Assembly: GCF_030546935.1 (NCBI RefSeq)
Contig: NZ_JAUOPH010000001.1
Span: forward strand, 793,595-857,594
From: Marinobacter sp. 2_MG-2023
Lineage (GTDB): Bacteria > Pseudomonadota > Gammaproteobacteria > Pseudomonadales > Oleiphilaceae
Direction: 5' to 3'
DNA: 64,000 bases
Shown: positions 9,335 through 18,147 of the stretch, piece after piece
How the letters are laid out: every line of letters begins with the position of its first letter
Position numbering within the stretch: position 1 is the stretch's first letter
Made by a program: the position numbers and the translations under genes
Notes under the pieces: generated by a model
The model's input: the letters and a program-made list of their open reading frames with translations, nothing else
What the model was told of the DNA's origin: nothing
Databases searched by the model: none

Positions 9335-9727
9335 TTAGAACAGGGACCAGCCACCGTCGTCTTCTTCCTCAATGGCATCTTCTTCAACAGGCTCGGGCTT
9401 GCTGACTGCTGCAGGCTTGGATTCAACCGGGCTGGAAGTATTACCAGCGGCCGCCACCTGCACGCTGATCATTCCCAGAGCCTTTTTGGTTGCCTCATCC
9501 AGAATCCCGCTCGCCTGAAGCCCATTGTCTTTCTGAAAACGGGACAACTCAGACCGGGTGGCATCATCCATTGTTGAATTAACGTTAGTGACATCGTACC
9601 CGGCGCCGTATAAGGCATTCTTGAGCGATACTGTCTCGTCAGCGAAGGCAGCGGGTGCGAAAAACAACATAGCTGCTGTAGCGGCTGTGAGCGCAAGGCG
9701 GCCCATGCGGATGGTCGCGTTTTTCAT
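9335..9727 (-). CDS. Small exported peptidoglycan-binding-like protein with acidic tail
   Basis: 130 residues from the ATG at 9727, five bases after AGGTGA; an in-frame GTG at 9736 sits inside that ribosome-binding site and is rejected. A signal peptide is clear (basic MKNATIRMGR, hydrophobic core, cleavage near AFA-DE). The mature part has one peptidoglycan_binding_1-like repeat (LKNALYGAGYDVTNVN ... SRFQKDNGL ... LDEATKKAL). A Ser/Pro/Val linker follows, then a strongly acidic end (EEDAIEEEDD) finishing GGWSLF. Predicted periplasmic or secreted. I do not recognise a named family; the acidic tail could bind a partner or calcium. Confidence 0.8.
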   Translation of the reverse strand: MKNATIRMGRLALTAATAAMLFFAPAAFADETVSLKNALYGAGYDVTNVNSTMDDATRSELSRFQKDNGLQASGILDEATKKALGMISVQVAAAGNTSSPVESKPAAVSKPEPVEEDAIEEEDDGGWSLF

Positions 9728-9748
9728 GATACTCACCTGTTTTACTCC

Positions 9749-9801
9749 TGATATCTCAGCGATATCCGTTTCTTTCTTGTTATGTGGAGCCCATCTCCAC
9801 A
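9749..9801 (-). promoter_or_regulatory. Inverted repeats in leader of the small exported protein gene
   Basis: Upstream of the gene lie two palindromic sequences: GATATC-TCAGC-GATATC at 9749-9765, and a perfect 7-bp hairpin TGTGGAG/CTCCACA around CCCAT at 9783-9801. They fit an operator or a leader hairpin; no known regulator site is recognised. Confidence 0.35.
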
Positions 9802-9849
9802 GGCTGGGGCGAACGGCAAAAGCCTAACATACTTTTGTATCCTGTCGCT

Positions 9850-10929
9850 TTAATCTACATCACGGTCGTGATCCGCAGCTCTCTGGGACTCTTCGCTGAA
9901 CTCCCGGATAAAAATTCCCCAGAAGGCCATAAACAGCGCGGCGACAAGCGGCCCCATCACAAAACCATTAATGCCAAACATCGCAAGACCGCCCAGAGTG
10001 GAAAGCAACACTATGTAATCAGGAAGTTTTGTATCACGCCCGACCAGAATCGGGCGCAACACATTATCCGCAAGCCCTATCACGACGACTCCGAATATTG
10101 TGAGCACAACGGCCTGAACAATATCACCCACAGCGGCCAGATAAATAGCAGCTGGCACCCAAACCAATGCAGCGCCCACGGCAGGTAAAAGTGAGAATAT
10201 GGCCATCACCACCCCCCACAGCAAAGCCCCGCCAATACCCAGAATCCAGAAAATAATGCCCCCCAAAGCCCCCTGGATAATGGCGATGAGCAGGTTGCCT
10301 TTCACCGTTGCACGGGTTACTTCCGCAAACTTGGCAAACAACAGGCGCTCACGTTCATCCCCCAGCGGAAGCGCACGGATCAGCAAATCTACCAATGCGC
10401 TGCCGTCACGCAGCAAGAAGAACGCCAGGTACACCATAAGAGCCAGCCCGAGGAAAAACTGGAATGTGTTCTGGCCGACGCCAAGTGCCTGCTTGGCAAG
10501 AAACTGGCTACCGCCCACGAACAGGCTGACAACCCGGTCGCGGATTTCACTGAAGCTGATATCAAATTGCGCCAGAAGCGACTGGATAGCAGGGAAAGAC
10601 TTGTTCACCTGATCAATATACTCGCCGGGCTTTATCTCTCCTTCCTGAATCTGCTGATAGATTCCCAGCCCTTCGGCCGCAAGGGATGTGATCAGCACTA
10701 ATACAGGAATGACCACAATCAACATACATACAGTCAAGGTAATCAACGCATTCACGTTTGGCCGCTCTCCAAGCCGGCGCACGAGAAGCATCTGGAACGG
10801 ATGAAAAATCAGTGCAATCGCAATCGCCCAGAAGATCGGTCCGAAAAAGGGCTTCATAAGAAACACGAAAGCCACAGATACTCCAACCAGCAAGGCAAGA
10901 AAGGTTCGTGTCTCAAGTTTTGCGTACAT
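9850..10929 (-). CDS. AI-2E family (PerM/YdiK-type) transporter
   Basis: 359-residue inner-membrane protein with about seven or eight hydrophobic segments and an amphipathic middle region (about 100-150). This is the layout of the UPF0118/AI-2E exporter family. Family members have been linked to autoinducer-2 export, Na+/H+ antiport and cell-wall-related roles, so the substrate here is open. It starts MYAKLETRTF. No partner gene is evident: the left neighbour is the small exported protein in the same direction, the right one an unknown plus-strand gene. Confidence 0.88.
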   Translation of the reverse strand: MYAKLETRTFLALLVGVSVAFVFLMKPFFGPIFWAIAIALIFHPFQMLLVRRLGERPNVNALITLTVCMLIVVIPVLVLITSLAAEGLGIYQQIQEGEIKPGEYIDQVNKSFPAIQSLLAQFDISFSEIRDRVVSLFVGGSQFLAKQALGVGQNTFQFFLGLALMVYLAFFLLRDGSALVDLLIRALPLGDERERLLFAKFAEVTRATVKGNLLIAIIQGALGGIIFWILGIGGALLWGVVMAIFSLLPAVGAALVWVPAAIYLAAVGDIVQAVVLTIFGVVVIGLADNVLRPILVGRDTKLPDYIVLLSTLGGLAMFGINGFVMGPLVAALFMAFWGIFIREFSEESQRAADHDRDVD

Positions 10930-11043
10930 AATTCCGTTTATCCCAGTGAAGTTCAGACTCGCATTAGCCTAACACGACCAAATGGCCACTGGTGCATGCT
11001 TCAGGTTATAGTGGAAGGTTGTTGATCAGCAATTAGACAGGTC

Positions 11044-11397
11044 ATGGTATTGGAACAGGAAACCTTTACTACGGAAACTGCTCTGGACGCTGCGGCGGAA
11101 CTACGACGGGTGCTGGCTGCCAGAACGCATCGCCGAAAGGTAATGGGCCAGGAGGTTCTGGTTCCGGGGCAGCTCGGCGAGGCGCTGCAGCTGCCCCGAA
11201 TTCTTAATCGGCTCCAAAGCAAGCAGCAGCGTTTTCGCGAGCAGGGACTGGACGACTTCCAGGAACTCTGGCCAACCCTTTCCGCGACGACCCGAGAGAA
11301 GGTGCTCAGAGCTATTGGCTGGTACGATCCAAAAAACCTTGACTGGGAAGACAAGCGCTCAAACCGGCGACCCAAAGTCGACCCTGGCAAGGCCTGA
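11044..11397 (+). CDS. Conserved-looking hypothetical protein, 117 aa
   Basis: I do not recognise this protein. It is hydrophilic and mostly helical by composition, with many Arg/Leu/Glu residues, no membrane segment and no signal peptide. A central region (QLPRILNRLQSKQQRFREQG) could form an amphipathic helix or short coiled coil. The C-terminus is basic and Pro-rich. It has a plausible ATG start with a weak AGACAGG upstream. It sits alone between the AI-2E transporter (divergent) and the dehalogenase homologue (same strand, 97-bp gap). Codon use looks like that of neighbouring genes, which supports a real gene. Confidence 0.7.
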   Translation: MVLEQETFTTETALDAAAELRRVLAARTHRRKVMGQEVLVPGQLGEALQLPRILNRLQSKQQRFREQGLDDFQELWPTLSATTREKVLRAIGWYDPKNLDWEDKRSNRRPKVDPGKA

Positions 11398-11494
11398 TTC
11401 AAAGCCGCAACGCTCTGTTACGCAATACAAACACAGGAAACCGCCAACTGATTTATCCTGAGCACGCAACCAATCAGTCAGGACAGTCGATGGC

Positions 11495-12394
11495 ATGCGT
11501 ATTCTGAGAACCGACGAAGACCGTTTTTCAGGTCTTCCGGACTACCCTTTTCTCCCTCATTATCTCGATGTTGAGTCAGGCCTCAGGATGCACTATGTCG
11601 ACGAAGGCCCAGCCGCAGCATCCCCCGTTCTGATGCTCCATGGAGAGCCGTCCTGGTCATACCTGTACCGTCACATGATTCCATTGGTAGCCGAGGCCGG
11701 GCACCGTGTACTGGCACCAGACCTCATTGGCTTCGGGAAGTCGGACAAACCGGCATCCATCGACGATTACAGTTACGATCGCCACATGACATGGCTGACA
11801 CACTGGCTTGAAGCTCTGGACCTAAAAAACATCACTCTGGTCTGTCAGAACTGGGGCTCACTTCTGGGCTTGCGGCTTGCGGCGGAACTTCCAGACCGCT
11901 TTCAACGGATCATAGTCGGGAATGGCATGCTGCCAACCGGCGAAACCTCGGCACCTGCTGCGTTCAGCCTATGGAAGGCTTTCGCTACCCACAGCCCCTG
12001 GTTTCCGGTTGGCCGCATCGTACAGTTTGGCACCGAGCGAACATTGAGCAAACATGAACTGGCAGCCTACGAGGCGCCCTTCCCCTCGGCTGAGTACAAA
12101 GCAGGCGCGCGGGCATTCCCGAAGCTGGTGCCAATATCGCCTGGCGACCCGGCAAGTAGCGCAAACAAGGCCGCATGGAAAGTCCTGGAAAACTGGCGAA
12201 AGCCCTTTATTACCTGTTTCAGCAGCGGCGACCCGATCACCCGTGGCGGGGACCGCTACATGCAGCGCCGCATTCCAGGCGCCCTCGGCCAGCCTCATAT
12301 CACCCTGCGCGGCGGACACTTCCTGCAGGAAGACTCCCCCGCAGACTTCGCCCGAATCATTATTGATGCGTTAAAAGCTGAAATGGCGGCCTGA
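11495..12394 (+). CDS. Haloalkane-dehalogenase-like alpha/beta hydrolase with Asn at nucleophile site
   Basis: 299 residues, similar along its length to DhlA-type haloalkane dehalogenases. N-terminal RTDEDRFSGLPDYPF is typical; HGEPSWSYLYR (49-59) is the oxyanion/Glu region; APDLIGFGKSDKP (74-86) follows; the acid lies in SGDP (D246) and the base in GGHFLQED (H275). The nucleophile elbow reads CQNWG, so residue 119 is Asn (AAC at 11849-11851) where the family has Asp; the adjacent halide-binding Trp120 is kept. Enzyme activity therefore cannot be assumed. It is followed by its own terminator. It could be inactive, self-deamidating or repurposed. Confidence 0.85.
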   Translation: MRILRTDEDRFSGLPDYPFLPHYLDVESGLRMHYVDEGPAAASPVLMLHGEPSWSYLYRHMIPLVAEAGHRVLAPDLIGFGKSDKPASIDDYSYDRHMTWLTHWLEALDLKNITLVCQNWGSLLGLRLAAELPDRFQRIIVGNGMLPTGETSAPAAFSLWKAFATHSPWFPVGRIVQFGTERTLSKHELAAYEAPFPSAEYKAGARAFPKLVPISPGDPASSANKAAWKVLENWRKPFITCFSSGDPITRGGDRYMQRRIPGALGQPHITLRGGHFLQEDSPADFARIIIDALKAEMAA

Positions 12395-12410
12395 GCCGCC
12401 ATTTCTTTTC
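12381..12410 (+). terminator. Rho-independent terminator of the dehalogenase homologue
   Basis: A 10-bp perfect stem, AAATGGCGGC / GCCGCCATTT with a CTGA loop, is followed by CTTTTC. The stop codon lies within the hairpin loop and arm. The minus strand has no T-run, so it acts only on the plus strand. Confidence 0.85.
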
Positions 12411-12426
12411 AATGTCTCAGATACCC

Positions 12427-13215
12427 CTAGCCAAAGACGGTCGCGGTCTGGCGACTGATCGCCAGCAACTCACCCCTGGGTGTCCAGATTCCGGCATTGA
12501 AATGACAATAGCCGTCTCCTGCCTGCTCAATTGTCGCCTTGTACAATAGCCAGTCATCTGGCTTCAGGGCCGGCCTTGGGTGAATAATATCGAACGCCCA
12601 GGACAATGAACTGGCGGGCACCTGGGACTTGAAGTGCTGAAGAACCGGCGCTGGCCAGGCGTCGATAAGTGCAACAATATGCGCATCGGTCATAACCTCG
12701 GGCACGTCCCTGAACCGCATCCAGCCACCCATTTCACGCCCACTTCCACCCGTAAACGGCATAGTTCCGTATGCCCAGCGCATATCTATGTACCCGATAA
12801 ATCCCGGAGTGACACCTTCGATATACGGAAGCCCCTGGCACTGATCCACTGGTTTAACCTCCGGAGCTGGCATTCCATCGATGCGCACAACCGATTCCCG
12901 GTCGCCTGCAAATGCTCCAATACAGATTAACCGCGGTTCCCCATTCTGGATAATCCGCCCTTCCACCTGGCTGACCGAGCCGCCCTCGCGCAGAATCTGT
13001 GTATCGAAAACCGCGGGAACCTCTGCTTCTACCGGCCCTATAAACGACACGTGCATGGACCGTACAGGCCTGTTATCAGCAACCGTTCGCTCCATACGGT
13101 CGAACAACAGACCAGTCACCAAGCCGCCAAAGGTCGCTCGCCCTTGAGACCAGGTCGCAGGCATCACCAACTCGTTGCTGGCACGGCCAGCGGCAATCAG
13201 TTCATCAAAGGTCAT
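12427..13215 (-). CDS. Double-hotdog acyl-CoA thioesterase
   Basis: 262 residues forming two hotdog halves, as in TesB-like or YbgC-unrelated thioesterase family members. The N-terminal half contains WSQGRATFGGLVTGLLFD (about 22-39), where the hotdog helix packs, and MHVSFIGPVE (about 54-63). The C-terminal half carries SLSWAFDIIHP (about 203) and a closing sheet GELLAISRQTATVFG. It would hydrolyse fatty acyl-CoA thioesters, chain length unknown. It is a stand-alone gene converging on the dehalogenase homologue and divergent from the RNA helicase. Confidence 0.85.
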   Translation of the reverse strand: MTFDELIAAGRASNELVMPATWSQGRATFGGLVTGLLFDRMERTVADNRPVRSMHVSFIGPVEAEVPAVFDTQILREGGSVSQVEGRIIQNGEPRLICIGAFAGDRESVVRIDGMPAPEVKPVDQCQGLPYIEGVTPGFIGYIDMRWAYGTMPFTGGSGREMGGWMRFRDVPEVMTDAHIVALIDAWPAPVLQHFKSQVPASSLSWAFDIIHPRPALKPDDWLLYKATIEQAGDGYCHFNAGIWTPRGELLAISRQTATVFG

Positions 13216-13348
13216 AGCGCGTTCCTATTAGCAACCTATCAGTAAAACAGGAGATTGCCGAAATTACGGGCACAACGCAATCCCGGTGCTCCGGCAACTA
13301 CCTACAGACTGGATTCGATTTTACGTATTAAAACCGTCAAAAAGCGTT

Positions 13349-13354
13349 TATAAT
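13349..13354 (+). promoter_or_regulatory. Candidate -10 element of the DEAD-box helicase
   Basis: A perfect TATAAT lies 58 bases before the helicase ATG in an AT-rich stretch. No good -35 hexamer is seen at 16-18 bp, so the promoter assignment is partial. Confidence 0.45.
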
Positions 13355-13411
13355 ATGTTCACATAATGCATTGCCCGGCAATGCTCTACCTCCCGAATTC
13401 CGAGTAAATCA

Positions 13412-14938
13412 ATGTCTGAATTGTCCTTCGCCGAACTGGGGCTTGATCCAGCCGTACTTGAAGCTGTATCCGCTATTGGCTATGAAACCCCGACGCCCAT
13501 CCAGGCCCAGTGCATTCCCGCGCTGCTCGCTGGCAAACACTTACTGGGCGTCGCCCAGACCGGCACGGGTAAAACCGCCGCCTTCGCTTTACCGTTGCTG
13601 AGCCGTATTGATGCATCCGTAAGTGAACCACAGATTCTGGTTCTAGCCCCCACACGGGAGCTGGCCATTCAGGTGGCAGAAGCGTTTACCTCCTACGCCG
13701 CCAAGTTCAAGCACTTCCATGTACTGCCAATTTATGGTGGGCAAGACTTTTACCCCCAGATCAAAGGCCTTAAACGCGGTGCCCAGGTTATTGTCGGCAC
13801 GCCCGGCCGTATGCTGGACCATCTTCGCAAAGGCACACTGAAGCTGGGCAATCTGAAAGCGCTGGTTCTCGACGAAGCTGACGAAATGCTCCGCATGGGT
13901 TTCATTGACGACGTAGAAGCCATACTGGCCAAAACGCCGGAAAATTGTCAGCGCGCGCTTTTCTCGGCCACCATGCCACCGCAAATCAAGAAGGTCGCCA
14001 GGACCTACCTGAGCGATGCGACCGAAGTAAAGATCGAAAGCGAAACCCGCACAGTTGAGCGCATTTCGCAGTTTGTTCTCCCGGTATACGCAGAGCGCAA
14101 GCTGGATGCCCTCACCCGTATTCTGGAAGTAGAGCCTTTCGAAGCGTCGATTATCTTCGTTCGAACCAAGGCCGAAACCACACTGCTGGCTGAAAAATTG
14201 AGCGCTCGCGGACATGCTGTCGCCCCGCTGAACGGTGATCTGAATCAACGCCAGCGTGAGCAGACGGTTGAAGATCTGAAGCGTGGCAAAAAAGATATCA
14301 TCGTGGCCACAGACGTAGCGGCGCGTGGTCTGGACGTACCAAGAATTACTCACGTCATTAACTACGATGTGCCCTACGACACTGAAGCCTACATCCACCG
14401 GGTTGGGCGTACCGGCCGTGCCGGGCGCACTGGTAAAGCGATTCTGCTGGTTACTCCCCGTGAGCGGAGCTGGCTTCGCACGCTTGAGCGCGCCACTAAC
14501 TCGCCAATGGAAGCTTACGAGCTGCCGTCGCCAGTTGAACTGAAGAAAATGCGCGAAGAGCAGTTCGAAAGCCAACTGCTTGGTTTTGCTGAAGACAAGA
14601 AGCTTGCGAAGTCTATGGCATTGCTTGACGATATCGCTGAGCGCAACGAGATGGATATCGCCATGGTTGCCGGCGCCCTGGCCTGTTGGATGGAAGCGCT
14701 TCAGCCAGGCACTTTCCCGCTTGAACAGCCGGAAGCCCTGCCCGTTGTGTCTGCAACAGCACCTCCCCGTCGTGATCGCAAGGGCGGCCGCCCGGGCGAG
14801 TACCGTAAGGGACCGCCTAAAGGTGGATACAAAGGGCGCGGCGGCCCAGGTGGCTCAGGTGCCCGCGGCAAACCACCGGGCAAAGGTGGCAAGCCGGGCG
14901 GTAAGCGGCCTCCCCGTCAGTCAGACGCCAAGCGCTGA
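13412..14938 (+). CDS. DEAD-box ATP-dependent RNA helicase
   Basis: 508 residues. Helicase motifs in order: Q-motif GYETPTPIQAQCIP (23-36), Walker A AQTGTGKT (48-55), PTRELA (80-85), GG and TPGR (130-133), DEAD (154-157), SAT (about 189), then the second RecA domain with ARGLD and HRVGRTGRAG. From about 440 on the protein is a Gly/Arg/Lys/Pro-rich basic tail typical of RNA-binding extensions. It is related to DeaD/CsdA but shorter than E. coli DeaD, so the exact orthologue (deaD, rhlB or rhlE type) is left open. Likely roles are ribosome assembly and mRNA turnover in the cold. Its end overlaps the convergent folA by 22 bases. Confidence 0.93.
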   Translation: MSELSFAELGLDPAVLEAVSAIGYETPTPIQAQCIPALLAGKHLLGVAQTGTGKTAAFALPLLSRIDASVSEPQILVLAPTRELAIQVAEAFTSYAAKFKHFHVLPIYGGQDFYPQIKGLKRGAQVIVGTPGRMLDHLRKGTLKLGNLKALVLDEADEMLRMGFIDDVEAILAKTPENCQRALFSATMPPQIKKVARTYLSDATEVKIESETRTVERISQFVLPVYAERKLDALTRILEVEPFEASIIFVRTKAETTLLAEKLSARGHAVAPLNGDLNQRQREQTVEDLKRGKKDIIVATDVAARGLDVPRITHVINYDVPYDTEAYIHRVGRTGRAGRTGKAILLVTPRERSWLRTLERATNSPMEAYELPSPVELKKMREEQFESQLLGFAEDKKLAKSMALLDDIAERNEMDIAMVAGALACWMEALQPGTFPLEQPEALPVVSATAPPRRDRKGGRPGEYRKGPPKGGYKGRGGPGGSGARGKPPGKGGKPGGKRPPRQSDAKR

Positions 14939-15432
14939 TAGACGACGAAGCTGTAGTCGTAAGGATTGTTATCGGACGCGGAGAAATCCTCCCGTCCGAT
15001 CTCTTCCCACTCATCCCAGTTCACTTCCGGAAAATACGCATCGCCATCCACCTCGGCATGCACCTGCGTAATGTAAATACGATCTACCATGGGTAGCGCT
15101 TCTGCGTAGATTTGCCCTCCCCCGATAATCATTACTTCGTCACCACCTTCCAGCTCAGCCTGTGCTTCTGCCTTTATCAAAGCCTCTTTCAGTGATTTGG
15201 CGGTAACCGTTCCTGCGGGCGCTTCACGATCCGCATTCCGGGAAATAACCAGATTCATCCGGCCCGGCAAGGGTCTGCCAATGGAGTCCCAGGTTTTCCT
15301 GCCCATGATGATGGGCTTGCCCATGGTGGCTTGCTTGAAGTATTTGAGATCGCCCGGGAGATGCCAGGGCAGGTTGTTGTTTTTTCCGATTACCCGATTT
15401 CGGGACATGGCTACTATGAGGGCTTTACGCAT
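14917..15432 (-). CDS. folA: Dihydrofolate reductase
   Basis: 171 residues from the ATG at 15432, with AAGGAA upstream; a longer in-frame extension is rejected because it runs into the repeat element. It reduces dihydrofolate to tetrahydrofolate with NADPH and so regenerates the cofactor used by thyA next door. Visible motifs: ALIVAMSRNRVIGKNNNLPWHLPGD (N-terminal substrate/cofactor region with catalytic Asp), MGRKTWDSIGRPLPGR and IIGGGQIYAEAL. It is transcribed after thyA but separated by the inverted-repeat element. It converges on the helicase with a 22-bp overlap. Confidence 0.96.
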   Translation of the reverse strand: MRKALIVAMSRNRVIGKNNNLPWHLPGDLKYFKQATMGKPIIMGRKTWDSIGRPLPGRMNLVISRNADREAPAGTVTAKSLKEALIKAEAQAELEGGDEVMIIGGGQIYAEALPMVDRIYITQVHAEVDGDAYFPEVNWDEWEEIGREDFSASDNNPYDYSFVVYQRLASD

Positions 15433-15476
15433 GCTGGTTCCTTTGACTCGGGGCTTTTTGCTTTGGGCTTCGGGGC

Positions 15477-15587
15477 TGCAAGGATGCAAAACGGCTCTCC
15501 AAAAACCGCTGTGAATACGTCCGTGTACGCTTGGCTCCGCCATCCATGGCTCCGCACATTTTTGGCGAGCCGTTTCGCACCCTTGCG
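15477..15587. repeat. 111-bp inverted-repeat (MITE/REP-like) element between thyA and folA
   Basis: Two 29-base arms (15477-15505 and 15559-15587) are inverted copies matching at 25 of 29 positions and share AACGGCTC-CCAAAAA. They enclose a 53-base centre with a CCATCCATGG palindrome flanked by GGCTCCGC-type repeats. The whole could fold as one long hairpin in DNA or RNA. It encodes no gene and carries no transposase. Its form is that of a dispersed extragenic palindromic or MITE element. I have an impression of similar sequences in marine gammaproteobacteria, but this is unverified. Confidence 0.75.
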
Positions 15588-15615
15588 ATCAAACGTCGCG
15601 CGAAGCTTGCCAGGT

Positions 15616-16455
15616 TTATATTGCTATGGGCGCTTTAATGCCTGGATAAGGGTCGTAGCCCTCGAATTCGAAGTCTTCCAGTTCGTAATCAAATATTGAG
15701 TCTGGTTTGCGCTTGATCACGAGTTCAGGGAGCGCCTTCGGCTCACGCTTGAGCTGTTCGAAAACGATGTCATCGGTGAGGTGATTTTGATAGAGATGAC
15801 AGTCGCCAAAGGTATGCACAAACTCGCCAACTTCCAGGTCACACTGCTGGGCGATCATGTGGGTCAGCAAGGCGTAGGAGGCAATATTGAACGGTACCCC
15901 CAGAAACAGGTCAGCGCTGCGCTGGTAAAGCTGGCATGAGAGTTTTCCGTCGAGCACGTAGAACTGGAACAGACAATGGCAAGGAGCCAGCGCCATGCGC
16001 CCTTCCCGGGCATTTTCCTGGGGACCAACAGATTCGTCCGGCAGTTCCGCCGGGTTCCAGGCAGAAACGATCAGGCGCCGGGAGTTTGGCTTGTTGCGGA
16101 TCTGATCAATGACTTCGCTGATCTGGTCCACCACGCGGCCATCAGGGCACTGCCAGCTACGCCATTGTTTGCCGTAGATAGGGCCAAGGTCACCGTTTTC
16201 CAGCGCCCATTCGTTCCAGATCGAAACCTTTCGCTCTTTCAGCCAGTTGTTGTCCGTTGAGCCTTTCAGAAACCAGAGCAGCTCGTAGATAATGCTGCGC
16301 AAGTGTACTTTCTTCGTGGTTACCAGAGGAAAGCCGTTTTGAAGATTAAAACGAATCTGCCGCCCGAAAACAGAGCGGGTGCCGACACCGGTGCGGTCGC
16401 CCTTGTCGAATCCGTTATCCACTACGTCTTTCATGAGATCGAGATAGGCTTTCAT
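15616..16455 (-). CDS. thyA: Thymidylate synthase
   Basis: Methylates dUMP to dTMP using methylene-tetrahydrofolate and yields dihydrofolate, which folA recycles. 279 residues, slightly longer than the 264 of E. coli, with an extra segment around [14 protein letters not shown] (about 160). Key features: DRTGVGT near 20, the catalytic cysteine in [12 protein letters not shown] (about 177-188) and [18 protein letters not shown]. It overlaps the lgt stop by four bases, so lgt-thyA are co-translated. The extra segment keeps the frame and does not disrupt the active site. Confidence 0.97.
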   Translation of the reverse strand: MKAYLDLMKDVVDNGFDKGDRTGVGTRSVFGRQIRFNLQNGFPLVTTKKVHLRSIIYELLWFLKGSTDNNWLKERKVSIWNEWALENGDLGPIYGKQWRSWQCPDGRVVDQISEVIDQIRNKPNSRRLIVSAWNPAELPDESVGPQENAREGRMALAPCHCLFQFYVLDGKLSCQLYQRSADLFLGVPFNIASYALLTHMIAQQCDLEVGEFVHTFGDCHLYQNHLTDDIVFEQLKREPKALPELVIKRKPDSIFDYELEDFEFEGYDPYPGIKAPIAI

Positions 16456-17243
16456 TCCGCGTTTCTCCGATAAGCAATAAACATCAGGGCTGCGCCTGCA
16501 AGCACCATCGGAAAGGAAAGTACCTGCCCCATGGTGAGCCAGTCAAACGCCAGATAGCCCAACTGGGCGTCTGGCTGCCGCACAAACTCCACCAGAAAAC
16601 GGAAGATTCCGTAGCAAATCAGGAACAGCCCTGACACCGCCATTCGCGGCCGTGGCTTGGCAGAAAACCACCAGAGGATGACAAAGAACAGCACACCTTC
16701 CAGGGCAAACTGGTAAAGCTGGGATGGATGTCGAGCCAACGCATCCGGCGCCTGGCGGAACACCATGCCCCAGGGCAGATCCGTCGGCTTGCCCCACAGT
16801 TCGCCGTTGATAAAGTTACCAATCCGCCCGGCCCCCAGGCCTACCGGTACCAGAGGTGCGACGAAATCCGCGAGCCGCCAGAACCCGGTGCCAATTTTGC
16901 GCCCGTACAACCACATGGCGAGCATGACGCCAAGCAGCCCGCCGTGGAAAGACATACCACCCTCCCATACTCGTAGGAGCCACATGGGGTCGGCCAGAAA
17001 AACACTGAAGTTATAGAAAATAACATAGCCAAAACGCCCGCCCAGAATAACGCCGAGCGCCAGGTAAAACAGAAGGTCGCCCATCTGCTCCTCTGTAATC
17101 GGAGACCCCGGTTTGCGAGCACGCAGGCGGCCCAGCCACCAGCCGGCAACAAAGCCTACGAGGTAAGTCAGCCCATACCAATGAATTTTTAATGGCCCGA
17201 TGGCAATGGCGACCGGGTCTATCTGTGGATGCTGAAGCATCAA
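16452..17243 (-). CDS. lgt: Prolipoprotein diacylglyceryl transferase
   Basis: Inner-membrane enzyme that moves diacylglycerol from phosphatidylglycerol to the lipobox cysteine of prolipoproteins, such as LpoA encoded later in this window. 263 residues with about seven membrane segments. Signature region [24 protein letters not shown] (about 136-159) contains the conserved Arg and Asn. IHWYGLTY near 19-26 and HPSQLYQ near 173 are also typical. It starts with MMLQHP or the next Met. It is in operon with thyA; the TSUP gene lies seven bases upstream. Confidence 0.97.
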   Translation of the reverse strand: MMLQHPQIDPVAIAIGPLKIHWYGLTYLVGFVAGWWLGRLRARKPGSPITEEQMGDLLFYLALGVILGGRFGYVIFYNFSVFLADPMWLLRVWEGGMSFHGGLLGVMLAMWLYGRKIGTGFWRLADFVAPLVPVGLGAGRIGNFINGELWGKPTDLPWGMVFRQAPDALARHPSQLYQFALEGVLFFVILWWFSAKPRPRMAVSGLFLICYGIFRFLVEFVRQPDAQLGYLAFDWLTMGQVLSFPMVLAGAALMFIAYRRNAE

Positions 17244-17250
17244 TAACCTC

Positions 17251-18048
17251 TCAGCTTAGAAGAAAACGAAGGCCAACCAGCAAAAGCATGATGGCAAACA
17301 CCCGCTTTAGCACTTTGGCGTTCAGTCGATGCGCCAGGTTAGCGCCGACACGTGCGAACAGAACGCTGGTGAGAATAATACCTACCAGAGCCGGCAAATA
17401 GATGAAACCAAGGCTGTATTCCGGAACAGCGGACTCACCCCAACCCGTCCAGGCGTTCCCGAGGGTGCCCGCAATGGCAATAGGCAACCCGCATGCGGCA
17501 GAGGTGCCCACAGCCTGCTGCATCCGCACATTACACCAGTTCAGGTAGGGTACCGTCAGTGTACCGCCGCCTATTCCGAAAATAGCGGAGGCCCAGCCTA
17601 TTCCTGCACCGGCCGCACCAAGGCCTGAACTCCCCGGCACGTCTCTGCCCGGAGAGGGGTTTACATCGAGTAGCATCTTGAAACCCACGAGGATGACAAA
17701 TATTCCAATGATCAGTTCCAGGGCTGGGCCACTGAGTAGTGACGCAGTCCAGGCCCCCACAAGGGCGCCAAGCACTATACCAACAGTCATAGGGCGAAAG
17801 ATGTCCCAACGAATTGCACTGTGTTTCTGGTGCGAGCGGATAGAGCTGAAGGAGGTGAATACGATGGTTGCCAGTGAGGTGCCCACAGCCAAATGGGCAG
17901 CAATCTCAGGGCTGAAGCCCTGCGCCCCGAAGCTGAAAATCAGCACCGGCACAATAATAAGGCCGCCACCAATGCCAAAGAGGCCCGCAAGGGTTCCGGC
18001 AAAGGCTCCCAGCACCATATAAATCAGAAACACGGATAACAGGGACAT
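17251..18048 (-). CDS. TSUP (TauE/SafE) family membrane transporter
   Basis: 265 residues and seven or eight membrane segments with the two repeated halves of the sulfite exporter TauE/SafE family. [15 protein letters not shown] appears in the first half (about 22-36) and [15 protein letters not shown] in the second (about 155-169). Family members move sulfite, sulfoacetate, taurine-derived or other organic anions; the substrate here cannot be read. Seven bases separate it from lgt on the same strand, so it probably heads the transcript TSUP-lgt-thyA. Confidence 0.92.
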   Translation of the reverse strand: MSLLSVFLIYMVLGAFAGTLAGLFGIGGGLIIVPVLIFSFGAQGFSPEIAAHLAVGTSLATIVFTSFSSIRSHQKHSAIRWDIFRPMTVGIVLGALVGAWTASLLSGPALELIIGIFVILVGFKMLLDVNPSPGRDVPGSSGLGAAGAGIGWASAIFGIGGGTLTVPYLNWCNVRMQQAVGTSAACGLPIAIAGTLGNAWTGWGESAVPEYSLGFIYLPALVGIILTSVLFARVGANLAHRLNAKVLKRVFAIMLLLVGLRFLLS

Positions 18049-18147
18049 AAGTGCTCACACATACGGGAAAATAAGGCTGGTATGATACACACCAGCAAGA
18101 ACTTCATCACCCAGGAATACCCCCTTAGATCCGGAGAACAACCTGGC

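Noticed and set aside
13643..14575. 310-residue minus-strand open frame inside the DEAD-box helicase gene
   Set aside because: It is fully antisense to a gene with all helicase motifs. It has no family motif of its own and arises from codon bias.
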